A stretch of DNA of 64,000 bases from JBGPLJ01 sp963826145 (GCA_963826145.1 CAWGVW010000001.1:992001-1056000); one strand, 5' to 3'; counted from the first letter of the stretch, positions 24,359 through 32,936 are shown. The notes: generated from the letters alone by a model not told the origin. A program made the numbers and translations.

Positions 24359-25666
24359 ATGAATTCCGCCTGGTCTTATGTCATCGCGCGGCTCGTCATC
24401 GTCCTCGCGCTCGCGCTCTTCGGTGGCTGGATTATTGGCGGCATCGGATGGTGGGTCGCCGGCGTCTTCGGCAGCTACCTTGCCTACCAGCTCTTCAATC
24501 TGTATCGGCTGAATCACTGGCTCGCCCGCCGCAGTGAAATCGATCCACCCAATGTCGGTGGCGTCTGGGGCGATGCGATCGCCCAGATCGTGCGGCTCAA
24601 CCGGCGCAAGCGCTACCACAAGCAGCGCTTCATCCGGATGTTCCGGGAGCTCCGCCGTTCGGCGGCCGCCATGCCGGACGGCGTTGTGATGCTGACCCCG
24701 GATCGCGAAATCCAATGGTTCAATCGTCGCGCGCGCCAGCTCCTCGAGCTGAAGCAGAAGGCCGACATCGGCTTGCGGATCGACAACCTGATCCGCGCTC
24801 CGGAATTCGTCCGTTACCTCGATACGGGCGATTTCACCTCGCCAGTCGTCGTTTCGGTGCACCCGAATGGGGGCGCGACGCTCGCGCTGCATGTCATTCC
24901 TTATGGCGAGGGCGGGCAGATCCTCTTCGTGCGCGATATCACACGGCAGACGCACATCGAGGCGATGCGCAAGGACTTTGTCGCCAACGCGTCGCATGAG
25001 CTGCGCACGCCGCTCACGGTGATCATGGGCTACCTCGAGACGCTCGCCGACGATCCGTCTCTGGAACAGAGCTGGCAGATGCCGCTCGGGGAAATGCGCC
25101 GGCAGGCGGAGCGCATGAATGCGATCTTGCGGGATCTCCTGGAACTGTCGCGGCTCGAGGCGGCCGGAGCCAGCGCGGGCGATGAGCCGGTCGACGTGGG
25201 CGGGCTGCTCGCGCTGCTGCGCAAGGACGCGATCGCCGCGGGGCCGAAAACCCGTGAGGTCAATCTGAGTCTCGAGTCCCAGTCGCAATTGCGGGGAACC
25301 GAGGCGGAGCTCGAGTCCGCTTTCTCGAATCTCATCCAGAATGCGGTGCGCTATACGCCCGACGACGGACGGATCGACATCCGTTGGTGGACGGACGAAA
25401 GCGGTGGCCACGTTTCGGTCAGCGATACTGGCATCGGCATCGCCGCCGAACATATTCCGCGCATCACGGAGCGGTTCTACCGGGTCGATGCCGGCCGCTC
25501 CAGGGCGACCGGCGGTTCGGGTCTTGGACTCGCCATCGTCAGGCACGCCCTGCAGCGGCACGATGCCGAACTCGAAATTGTCAGCGAGGAGGGGCGGGGC
25601 AGTACCTTCACCTGTCATTTTCCACGCGCGCGCCTGATTGACGAGGCGCGCCGGGCGGCGAGCTGA
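24359..25666 (+). CDS. phoR: phosphate regulon sensor histidine kinase PhoR
   Basis: A 435-residue inner-membrane kinase that phosphorylates PhoB when phosphate is scarce. Two hydrophobic segments lie at about 8-45 with almost no periplasmic loop, as in PhoR. A charged linker and a PAS domain (about 95-195) follow. The dimerisation domain has the phosphorylated His213 in ANASHELRTPLTV. The ATP-binding domain has the N box NLIQNAVRYTPD, the DTGIGI G1 box, ERFYRVD and GGSGLGLAIV. The ATG at 24359 is preferred over a GTG nine bases earlier because GAGG is correctly spaced. phoU follows, the standard phoBR-phoU neighbourhood. Confidence 0.96.
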   Translation: MNSAWSYVIARLVIVLALALFGGWIIGGIGWWVAGVFGSYLAYQLFNLYRLNHWLARRSEIDPPNVGGVWGDAIAQIVRLNRRKRYHKQRFIRMFRELRRSAAAMPDGVVMLTPDREIQWFNRRARQLLELKQKADIGLRIDNLIRAPEFVRYLDTGDFTSPVVVSVHPNGGATLALHVIPYGEGGQILFVRDITRQTHIEAMRKDFVANASHELRTPLTVIMGYLETLADDPSLEQSWQMPLGEMRRQAERMNAILRDLLELSRLEAAGASAGDEPVDVGGLLALLRKDAIAAGPKTREVNLSLESQSQLRGTEAELESAFSNLIQNAVRYTPDDGRIDIRWWTDESGGHVSVSDTGIGIAAEHIPRITERFYRVDAGRSRATGGSGLGLAIVRHALQRHDAELEIVSEEGRGSTFTCHFPRARLIDEARRAAS

Positions 25667-25735
25667 CCTGCGGCGACTCATTTTCCTGTGTTAGATTGGC
25701 GGCGTTTCAAGCGCGCTCAACGGACCGTAAGTCCC

Positions 25736-26458
25736 ATGGAAACCTCGGATCTCTCTCACCATATTTCGCGGCGGTTCAACGAGGACCTCGAGAGCGTGCG
25801 TGCCAAGGTGCTCGCCATGGGTGGCTTCGTCGAGCAGCAGATGCAGAAGGCCGTCGCGGCGCTCGTGGATGGCAACAGTGCGCTCGGCCAGGAAGTCGTC
25901 GTCGACGACCGCAAGGTCAACGAAATGGAAATCGCGATCGACGAGGAGTGCAGCCGCATCCTGGCGACGCGGGCGCCCACGGCCGGGGACCTGCGGGTCA
26001 TCGTGACGATCATCAAGACAATCACTGACCTCGAGCGCATCGGCGATGAGAGCGAGAAGATCGGGAATATCGCTGCACGACTCGCTGCGGTTGAACGCCC
26101 GGCTGACAGCTACCGCGAAGTGAAGCATCTCGGCCGGCAGGTTGCGCGCATGGTGCACGATGCGCTTGATGCCTTCGCGCGCATGGACCCCCAGGCGGCG
26201 CTGCGCGTTGCCCGCGAAGACCGGACCATCGACGAAGAATACGAGTCGATCCAGCGCCAGTGCATCACATTCATGATGGAAGATCCGCGGCAGATCCGGC
26301 GGGCTCTCGATGTGATGTGGGTCGTGCGTGCGCTCGAGCGCATCGGCGATCACGCGAAGAACCTCTGCGAATACGTGATCTACATGGTGCACGGCAAGGA
26401 CGTGCGCCACACTGAACTCGACGAGATCGAGCGCGAGCTCGCGGTCCGCTATCGCTAG
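25736..26458 (+). CDS. phoU: phosphate transport system regulatory protein PhoU, copy 1
   Basis: A 240-residue all-helical protein that links the Pst transporter to PhoR and keeps the Pho regulon off when phosphate is plentiful. It has two three-helix bundles, each with the metal-binding E/D-rich motif: ITDLERIGDESEKIGN (first) and RALERIGDHAKNLCEYV (second). QRQCITFMMEDPR is shared with copy 2 at 32937. It lies 69 bases after phoR, likely in the same transcript. It is the first of three phoU genes in the window. Confidence 0.95.
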   Translation: METSDLSHHISRRFNEDLESVRAKVLAMGGFVEQQMQKAVAALVDGNSALGQEVVVDDRKVNEMEIAIDEECSRILATRAPTAGDLRVIVTIIKTITDLERIGDESEKIGNIAARLAAVERPADSYREVKHLGRQVARMVHDALDAFARMDPQAALRVAREDRTIDEEYESIQRQCITFMMEDPRQIRRALDVMWVVRALERIGDHAKNLCEYVIYMVHGKDVRHTELDEIERELAVRYR

Positions 26459-26478
26459 GCGCACGATCCTTAAGTCCG

Positions 26479-27096
26479 ATGTCAAAGAGAGTCGCGAATC
26501 TCCTCGGATTTGCCGCCTGTGCCGCGCTCATGACCTATGCGCTGTACGCCGAGCATGCCCTGAACCTCGTGCCCTGTCCGCTCTGCATCTTCCAGCGCCT
26601 CGCGGTCATCGCAGTCGGACTTATCTTTCTGATAGCCGCGCTTCATGATCCGGGCCGCACCGGCAGCAGGATTTATGCGGCGCTCCTCACGCTGGCGGCG
26701 GCGGCCGGAGTTGCGGTGGCTTGGCGACACCTCTGGATCCAGAGCCTGCCTGCGGACAAGGTGCCGGCCTGCGGTGCACCGCTCGAGCAGCTCCTCCAGG
26801 TTCTGCCGCTCAGAAACGTGATCGAGACCGTCCTTCGCGGCGACGGCGAGTGCGCCAAGATCGACTGGACCTTTCTCGGCCTCGCGATGCCTGCCTGGGT
26901 GCTGATCGTCTGCACGGCACTCGCGGTCTGGGGACTTTTCTTCAATCTGCGCGCCGCCGGCGACCGGGCTGACAGGACCGGCGCCGACACAATCGCTACG
27001 TTCGTACGACACGAGCCCTGCGCGATCGGCGGCACTGTCACCTCGTTGTCAACTCGCCTACTTCTAATTCCACCCTTCGACAGGGTGGTTGCATGA
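26479..27096 (+). CDS. dsbB: disulfide bond formation protein DsbB, with C-terminal extension
   Basis: An inner-membrane quinone reductase that reoxidises DsbA. Four transmembrane helices, Cys33-Cys36 in VPCPLC, and the second periplasmic pair Cys98 and Cys125 (PACGAP, GDGEC) are all present. The usual protein ends near residue 170, but this frame runs to 205. The extra stretch (about 165-205, with an additional Cys) is translated across the Pho promoter of the next gene and ends in an ATGA overlapping that gene's start. The tail may be real, or the natural stop may have been lost to an indel. A phosphate role for dsbB is not expected; its position in the island looks incidental. Confidence 0.9.
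   Translation: MSKRVANLLGFAACAALMTYALYAEHALNLVPCPLCIFQRLAVIAVGLIFLIAALHDPGRTGSRIYAALLTLAAAAGVAVAWRHLWIQSLPADKVPACGAPLEQLLQVLPLRNVIETVLRGDGECAKIDWTFLGLAMPAWVLIVCTALAVWGLFFNLRAAGDRADRTGADTIATFVRHEPCAIGGTVTSLSTRLLLIPPFDRVVA
27035..27088 (+). promoter_or_regulatory. Pho-box promoter inside the dsbB 3' end, with hairpin over the ribosome site
   Basis: CTGTCAC-CTCG-TTGTCAA (27035-27052) is a near-consensus Pho box. A -10, TCTAAT (27063-27068), lies exactly 10 bases after it. Immediately downstream CCACCCT (27070-27076) and AGGGTGG (27082-27088) form a 7-bp hairpin whose right arm holds the probable ribosome site of the gene at 27093. The predicted start (about 27075) falls at the end of the left arm. 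Confidence 0.75.
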
Positions 27097-27779
27097 GCGG
27101 CGAACGAATTCTGGTCTTCGATCCGGATGTGGCGCATCGCGAAGCCGCTCGAGCGAGCTTGTGCGCGGCGGGTCTGAGGGCCGCGATCGCAAAGGACACG
27201 AAGGAGGTGCTGAGGAACATACGGGAAGCGCCGCCCGATCTCCTGCTCCTCGACTGGAATCTGCCCGATGCGTCGGGGATCGAGGTTCTCACCTGCGTCC
27301 GCGAGCAACGTGGCCGCCGTGAGATCCGGGTGCTCATCAATTCCGCGCTCGCGTCCGAGTCCGACATCGTCGCCGGGCTTGAAGTCGGCGCCGACGATCC
27401 TCACCAAGCCGTGTTCGCTCCGGGAACTCGTGGCGCGCGTCAACGCGCTGCTGCGCGGCCGCTGGCGCCTGGACGCGGACAACCGGATCGAAGTCGGGGT
27501 CCTGACGCTTGATCTCGCGGATCGGCGCGCCTACGTCGGCGACGTCATACTCGCGTTGCGGGGAGCGCAGCTGAAACTCCTGGCTCACTTCATGGCGTAC
27601 CGCGACCGAGCGCTGTCACGCACCCAGCTGGTCGACCGTTGGGGACAGGCGGCAGGGGTCGATGAGCGGACGGTTGATGTGAATGTCCGGCGATTGTACC
27701 AAGCGCTCGCCGACATTGGGCTTGCGACTACCTGCAGACAGTTCGCGGCGTCGGTTATCGCCTGTCCGCCCGCAGTTGA
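27093..27779 (+). pseudogene. second PhoB-like response regulator, two frameshifts
   Basis: An OmpR/PhoB-family regulator read in three frames. The receiver part (MSGERILVFDPDVAHREAA ... LLLDWNLPDASG, with the phosphoacceptor Asp kept) runs to GLEVGADD near 27395. There two bases appear lost, since the expected continuation YLTKPCS is present in the next frame. The winged-helix part (RTQLVDRW ... ERTVDVNVRRLYQAL) then breaks near 27725, where one base appears lost before YLQTVRGVGYRLSARS and a TGA at 27777-27779. Its own strong Pho promoter precedes it. There is no partner kinase next to it, so PhoR cross-talk is plausible. Whether it is truly broken or mis-sequenced is open. Confidence 0.75.
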
Positions 27780-27874
27780 TGGGCGATGGCGCCCTGCACG
27801 TAAAGGGGGGTAATAAAACCAAAGATCAGGAAAGTGTGCTAGCAGGCGGATAAATAACAATAAAAGTCTCCCAA

Positions 27875-27892
27875 CTTTCAACAAACTGTCAC
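27875..27892 (+). promoter_or_regulatory. Pho box upstream of the PlcP-type gene
   Basis: CTTTCAA-CAAA-CTGTCAC keeps the 7-4-7 layout, with the second half identical to consensus. It is about 50 bases before the start of the phosphoesterase gene. The -10 region that follows (around 27903-27908) is poor. Confidence 0.6.
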
Positions 27893-27941
27893 AGGGGGCA
27901 GTGATGCTTGTCGCGTGCCGACGGAGAAATCCATTCCCGCC

Positions 27942-28741
27942 ATGCGCACCGAACCGCTGCTGCATCTGCGCTCTGTCTTCATCTCAGACGTTCACCTCGG
28001 CTTCCGGGGCTGCGCCGCTGCGCCGCTCCTCGATTTCCTCTGCGCGTACGGATCGACCAGTTGTTCCTCCTCGGAGACATCGTCGATCTGTCGAGCATGC
28101 GCCGCTCGATGTACTGGCCCCGCGAGCACAACGAGGTGCTGCGCACGATCTTCCGCCTCGCGAACGGCGGGACGAAGGTCGTGTACCTGCCGGGTAACCA
28201 TGACGAGGAACTCAGGGCATATGTCGGCGCGAGCTTTAACGGAGTCGCGATCGCACGCGACATGATCTATACGGCGGCGGCGGCCGCCGCTTCTGGCTCG
28301 TGCACGGTGACGAATTCGACAGTGTCGTGAAATGCAGCCCCTGGCTCGCCTGGCTCGGCAATCATCTCTACGACTTCCTGCTCGCCGCCAATCCCGCCGT
28401 CAACGACATTCGCCGGCTGCTCGGCCTGCGGCCGGCATCGCTGGCGGCGTTCCTCAAGTCCAGGGTGCGCTCGGCCATGGAATACATCGAAAGCTTCGAG
28501 CATGCGGTGGCGCACGAAGCCCGGCGCCGCGGCGTCGACGGCGTCGTCTGCGGCCATATCCATCGACCCATGATGCGGGAAGTCGACGGGGTTCCTTCGC
28601 GACGACGGCGACTGGGTCGAGAGCTGCTCGATGCTGGTCGAGGATTTCCGGGGCGCACTCAGGATCGTGGAATGGCCCCACGGCAGCGGACAGGAACGCG
28701 GCGCCGCGGCGGACGATGAGCGACTGGTCGATGCCGCCTGA
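27942..28741 (+). pseudogene. plcP: PlcP-type metallophosphoesterase (phospholipase C / LpxH-like), three frameshifts
   Basis: Pieced together from several frames, the product is a calcineurin-like phosphoesterase of about 265 residues. The metal-binding motifs appear in order: FISDVHLGFRGC, LGDIVD, YLPGNHDEELR, VHGDEFD and GVVCGHIHRPM, followed by DGDWVESC. The RGC after DVHLG, the WLA(W/L)LGN stretch and DWVESC fit the PlcP group, which removes phosphorylated headgroups from phospholipids during phosphate starvation and is often mislabelled LpxH. The frame changes near 28045, 28275 and 28590; the stop is at 28739-28741. A Pho box upstream fits membrane-lipid remodelling. LpxH-like UDP-diacylglucosamine hydrolase is the alternative. 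Confidence 0.72.
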
Positions 28742-28899
28742 ACGCGCAGCTACGCTGCAGGATTCCCATATCGCAAGCCCGAACTGCGTCGGCCCGACAA
28801 TGTGCCGGTGATTGAGTCCAGTCGGCCTGCGATGTACGTCCGAAAGGAAAGTTCGGGCATGCGGACCTCGACGACAGTAAAATTTGGCGCCGGCCGCTG

Positions 28900-28917
28900 T
28901 TGTCATCTCCATGTCAC
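28900..28917 (+). promoter_or_regulatory. Pho box upstream of pstS
   Basis: TTGTCAT-CTCC-ATGTCAC matches the Pho-box consensus at 12 of 14 repeat positions. An AT-rich candidate -10 (around 28929-28935) follows at roughly the right distance. pstS starts at 28987 after a strong AAGGAG site. Confidence 0.72.
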
Positions 28918-28986
28918 ACAAATGGCTCTCAATATCGCGCGTGGCGCGCTCGCGCCTGCTTTACCCAATCGAAGGAGACCCAGGAG

Positions 28987-29515
28987 ATGAAGAAGATCAA
29001 TCGCTTGGCCGCCGGCTTGGCATCCGTTGCCGCCACGATATGCCTGGCCGGGACCACCACAGCGGCGGAAATCTCCGGCGCCGGCGCGACTTTCCCGTAC
29101 CCGATCTACGCCAAGTGGGCCGAGGCCTACAAACAGAAGACCGGCGTGGGACTGAAGTACCAGTCGATCGGGTCTGGCGGCGGCATCAAGCAGATCAAGG
29201 CCGCAACGGTCACGTTCGGCGCCTCGGACATGCCATTGAAGCCGGACGACGTAAAGGCCTCGAACCTCGTGCAATTCCCGATGATCATCGGCGGTGTGGT
29301 GCCGGTCGCGAACCTGTCGGGCGTAAAGCCCGGTGAATTGGTCCTGGACGGTCCGACAGTCGCCGGCATATACGTGGGCGACATCCAGAAATGGAACGAC
29401 CCCCGCATCAAGAGTCTCAATCCCAAGGTCGCTCTTCCGGACCAGGCCATCGCGCCCGTGTATCGTTCCGACGGCTCTGGCACCAACTTCCTATTCTCCA
29501 ACTACCTTTCGCAAG
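28987..29515 (+). pseudogene. pstS: pstS, N-terminal half only (phosphate-binding protein)
   Basis: The periplasmic phosphate-binding protein of the Pst ABC transporter, truncated. The signal peptide ends TTTA|AE. The sequence then follows PstS closely: ISGAGATFPYPIYAKWAEAY, SIGSGGGIKQI, FGASDMPLK, FPMIIGGVVPV, WNDPRI and VYRSDGSGTNFLFSNYLSQ (about 176 residues). After this point, near 29515, PstS homology stops abruptly and DNA belonging to pstA begins. About half of PstS is absent. The open frame continues to 29598 but those residues are out of frame with pstA and meaningless. Confidence 0.85.
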
Positions 29516-30109
29516 ATGCTGGCGGCAACGTACGCCGAGTACGGGAAGAGCAACCGCTTGAAGCTACGCGGTGCGTTTCATCAATGACGTGTTGCTGAGC
29601 GCGCCGTCCATCGTCATCGGCCTTTACGCTGCTGGTCGTGACCATGGGCCATTTTTCAGCGATCGCCGGGGCCGTCGCGCTCGCGATCATCGCGATTCCT
29701 GTCATCGTGCGCACGACCGACGACATGCTGCGGCTTATTCCAGAAGCGATGCGGCAGGGCTGCGCAGCGATCTGGAGCGCCGCTTTGGCGCACGATTACC
29801 CGGTGGGTTATAGGGTCACGCCAAACGGCTTGTTGACGGGGGTACTGCTCGCCATTGCACGGATCACCAGCGAGGAACAACACGCTCCTGTTCACCGCGC
29901 TCAATAATCAGTTCTCGACCGGCAACCTGAACTCGCCGATGGCGAATTTGCCGGTCGTGATCTTCCAGTTCGCGATGAGCCCCTACACGAACTGGCAGAG
30001 CCTCGCCTGGACCGGGGCGCTCCTCATCACAGCGTTCGTGCTGTTCCTGAGCATCGTGGCGCGTGTCATTGCGGGCCTCTTCGGTGGCGGCGAACGCCGC
30101 GTCGAGTAA
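29516..30109 (+). pseudogene. pstA: pstA, 3' part only (phosphate ABC permease), with indels
   Basis: The C-terminal part of the inner-membrane permease PstA, in several frames. LAATYAEYGKSNRL, then RFINDVLLSAPSIVIGLY, then MGHFSAIAGAVALAIIAIPVIVRTTDDMLRLIPEAMR, then NGLLTGVLLAIARI, then LLFTALNNQFST through MANLPVVIFQFAMSPYTNWQSLAW to the stop at 30107-30109. Between roughly 29750 and 29890 the DNA differs from the expected coding sequence by several small insertions, losses and substitutions. The PstA N-terminal third, all of PstC and the PstS C-terminal half are missing upstream. Confidence 0.8.
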
Positions 30110-30142
30110 GTCGAGCGCGACGATTTCTTCCAGCCCAATAAA

Positions 30143-30177
30143 GAAAGCGGCCGCATCGTAATGATGCGGCCGCTTTC
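30143..30177. terminator. bidirectional intrinsic terminator between pstA and the porin gene
   Basis: GAAAGCGGCCGCATC and GATGCGGCCGCTTTC form a perfect 15-bp stem with loop GTAAT. The A-run on one side and T-run on the other suit termination in both directions. It lies between convergent genes. Confidence 0.85.
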
Positions 30178-30215
30178 GTATGCCCGGCGAGGATGTCAGC
30201 TCGACGAGCTTGGCA

Positions 30216-31285
30216 TCAGAATGCCACCTGCGCCCAGAGGCCAATCTCGTCACTCTTGCCGTCAGTGACACCGCCGATCGTGCCGTTGCTGGTGCTGATG
30301 GTGCCGTTCTCGAAAACCTTGCCGTGCTTGTAGACGAACGCGAGGTCGATGTTCTTGCGCGGCTTGTAAGCGATACCCGCGTTGTAGTACTCATCTTGAG
30401 GTCAGGTGTCAGATCCTTGTGCGGCTTGGACTCGTCAAAGCGCGCGAACCCCGCCAGCTTGTCGGTGAAGTTGAATGAGCCCCGGACGGAAAACCCGTCG
30501 GCCTTGTAGATGGCACGGATGTCACCTGGGTCCAGTTGTCGGCCTCAAAATATTCCGCGCCGACGCGGAATCTCGGAGCGACGTAGGCAGCGAGCGCCGT
30601 GAACCGGGTCGCCGTGTGCCCAGTCGGTGTGCCTCCCTCGACATCCTTGCCGAGCTTGCCGGAGTAAAAGCCGGCCGCAAAGGTAAGTCCCTTGACCGGA
30701 GACACTGCGAATCGGCCCTCGATGTCGACACTTTTCGTCGGCGTCGGGTTCTTGTAGCCGTTGCCGTTGATTGCGGATACGGCATAGCTGAACAGCCCGT
30801 CGGAGAACTTGCCCGCCTGCGTGTACGCCCCAGTCTGCCGAACGTGCCGATTTCAGTCGGTCGACCAGCACGTTTTCCACATAGCGGTATCCATACAGGT
30901 CTTCTACGAACGGCACCCAGGGCAGGTCGGCCGAGCCGATCCGCGCGACGAACCCGTCCGAGATCTTCATCTGCAGGTAGGCCTTCTTGATGTAGAGCTG
31001 GGTCTCGGCGTCGTTGCTCACGTAGTTGAAATCGCTCGTGACATTCGCCGACCACATGTCGTCGAACGTATGCGACACCGAGAGGTAGAAGCGCTTGACG
31101 TCGACGCCGGTGCCAGTTGCCGCCGTGTCTACGCCGTCGGATTCCTGCTGAATGTTGGTGAGGTCGATGAACGCCTTGCCGCCAACCGTTGTCTTTTCCT
31201 CGGTCGCGTTATCGGCGTTTGCAGTCATGCTCGTGGCAGCCAAAGCGGCGATCACGGCTGCGGCCAAGTTGCGCTTGGAGCTCAT
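30216..31285 (-). pseudogene. Pho-controlled porin (OprO/OprP-like), several frameshifts
   Basis: An outer-membrane porin of about 355 residues if its frames are joined. It starts with a signal peptide (MSSKRNLAAAVIAALAATSM, cleavage near ANA), followed by KAFIDLTNIQQ, VKRFYLSVSHTFDDMWSAN and IKKAYLQMKISDGF, typical amphipathic strands. The frame shifts near 30835, 30540 and 30400. The last segment reads KPRKNIDLAFVYKHGK ... IGLWAQVAF with a terminal Phe. A Pho box lies upstream and pst genes are next door, so a phosphate-selective role is likely, but the family call (OprO/OprP) is partly from context. Confidence 0.7.
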
Positions 31286-31393
31286 GTTCCTTCCTTTTCG
31301 GTGGGTAGTGGTTTGTGTCGCGGCTGCGAGTTGCGACGGTTCGGGCTAGACAGTTGCGGTGTTGCCACATACGTCCCCGCAGCCAGCAGCCGC

Positions 31394-31427
31394 ACGTTAC
31401 CGAGCGCTTATGACAGAGAGATGACGA
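31394..31427 (-). promoter_or_regulatory. Pho box upstream of the porin gene
   Basis: On the minus strand TCGTCAT-CTCT-CTGTCAT (31427-31410) has the 7-4-7 layout with one perfect half. Ten bases further is a weak -10, TAACGT (31399-31394). The leader to the porin ATG would be about 100 bases. Confidence 0.65.
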
Positions 31428-31508
31428 AGCGGACACGCCTGGCAGGCGATCATCAGGTGGCCGTGGCGGGGGCGTGCAGCCACGTCGAGCGGCAACTGGC
31501 GTCGAGAG

Positions 31509-32639
31509 TCAGTTCCCGAGCAGCCCTTCGAGCAAGCGAATGTAGATCTGCTCGAGCGTATCGATGTCGCGTACGCGACAGCACTCGTTGACCTTGTGAA
31601 TGGTCGCGTTAACGACGCCGAGCTCGACGACCTGCGCGCCAGTCGGTGCGATAAACCTGCCGTCCGAGGTGCCGCCGTCCGTGGAGAGTTTCGGATTGCG
31701 TCCGACCACGGTTGCGACCGCCGTCGACACGGCGTCGGTCAGGACGCCCGGCGGTGTGTAAAACGGCAGACCCGAGACGAACCATTCGAGCGTGTATCTG
31801 ACGCCGTGGCGCCGCAGGATCTCCTCGACGGTCTGCTGCAATCCTGCAAGGGTCTGCTCTGGGCACCAGCGGAGATTGAATCGCGCCTTCAGTTCCCCGG
31901 GAATGACGTTCGGCGCGCCGGTTCCGGCGGAAATGTTCGATACCTGAAAGCTGGTCGGCTGAAAATGCGCGTTGCCCTGGTCCCATTCGCGCGCAGCAAG
32001 CTCCGCGAGGGCGGGCGCCAACGCGTGTACGGGGTTGTCGGCCAGCTGCGGATAGGCCACGTGGCCTTGCACGCCGTGAACGATGAGCCGGCCCGACAGA
32101 GAGCCACGACGCCCAATTTTAATCGTGTCGCCGCAGTCCTGTTCGCTGGACGGCTCACCAACCACACACCAGTCGATCCTCGTGCCCAGGGCCAGGAGAT
32201 GCTCGACAACGCGCCGCGTGCCGTCGACCGAGGGCCCTTCTTCGTCGCTCGTAATGAGAAACGCGATCGATCCCTTGTGCCGGGGGTGACGGCGCACGAA
32301 GTCTTCCGTCGCAGTGATCATCGCGGCAAGCCCGCTCTTCATGTCGGCCGCACCGCGGCCGAACAGGTGACCGTCTCGCTCGGTAGGCGTGAAAGGATTG
32401 CTTGACCACTCCTCCAGTGGGCCGGTAGGCACAACGTCTGTATGCCCGGCAAAACAGAAGAGCGGACCCGCCTTGCCGCGGCGAGCCCAGAAATTGGTTA
32501 CGGAGCCAAACGGGAGCGGCTCGACGGCAAAGCCGGCGGCCGCCAGACGTGCGGCCAGAATTTCCTGGCAACCCCCGTCGTTCGGACTGACCGATGGCCG
32601 AGCAATGAGGGCTTTGGTCAGGTCGAGCGCCTGCGACAT
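31509..32639 (-). CDS. dapE: succinyl-diaminopimelate desuccinylase
   Basis: A 376-residue di-zinc M20-family hydrolase that makes LL-diaminopimelate for lysine and peptidoglycan. Zinc and catalytic motifs are in place: FAGHTDVVPTG, GRGAADMKSG, TSDEEG (catalytic Glu pair), VGEPSS and the distal His in NATIHKVNE. The start at 32639 (MSQALDLTKALIARPSVSP) matches DapE length; a longer frame to 32792 would add about 50 unrelated residues. It is separated from dapC and dapD (41-42 kb) and embedded in the phosphate island without obvious functional link. Confidence 0.95.
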   Translation of the reverse strand: MSQALDLTKALIARPSVSPNDGGCQEILAARLAAAGFAVEPLPFGSVTNFWARRGKAGPLFCFAGHTDVVPTGPLEEWSSNPFTPTERDGHLFGRGAADMKSGLAAMITATEDFVRRHPRHKGSIAFLITSDEEGPSVDGTRRVVEHLLALGTRIDWCVVGEPSSEQDCGDTIKIGRRGSLSGRLIVHGVQGHVAYPQLADNPVHALAPALAELAAREWDQGNAHFQPTSFQVSNISAGTGAPNVIPGELKARFNLRWCPEQTLAGLQQTVEEILRRHGVRYTLEWFVSGLPFYTPPGVLTDAVSTAVATVVGRNPKLSTDGGTSDGRFIAPTGAQVVELGVVNATIHKVNECCRVRDIDTLEQIYIRLLEGLLGN

Positions 32640-32796
32640 CGTCTTCTGTTGTACCTCGGCCACAATCGCGCAGGTGCTGACAGTGTCACTGGAGCGCGCG
32701 GCGTGGCGCTTTATAAACGCATCGACGCCGGCGGGCAAGCCAGTACCCGCAACTTGGGACTCTCCGGCCAGTCGGCGGGAGCCATATGACATGAAT

Positions 32797-32814
32797 CAGT
32801 CACAAAGCGGTCGT
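32797..32814 (+). promoter_or_regulatory. weak candidate Pho box for phoU2-pstB-phoU3
   Basis: CAGTCAC-AAAG-CGGTCGT keeps the 7-4-7 spacing but departs from consensus in both halves, and no convincing -10 follows at 10 bases. It lies in the divergent gap between dapE and phoU2. Confidence 0.35.
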
Positions 32815-32936
32815 ATGCTGCCGTCCGGGTGTCCGACATGACACTTCTATTGCAGCAGAGGCCGTGAGCGGTGGGTTTCGATGACAATTCGACCGCGCTA
32901 GCTGCGCAGTAGTGACCAATCAGGACAAGGCCCGCG

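Noticed and set aside
27390..31010. Insertion-sequence damage as the cause of the broken phosphate genes
   Set aside because: No transposase fragment, terminal inverted repeat or target duplication was seen; the breaks are one- and two-base events plus one clean junction.
32670..32700. Possible Pho box around CTGACAGTGTCACTGG upstream of dapE
   Set aside because: Only one half-site fits; the 7-4-7 spacing is not met on either strand.
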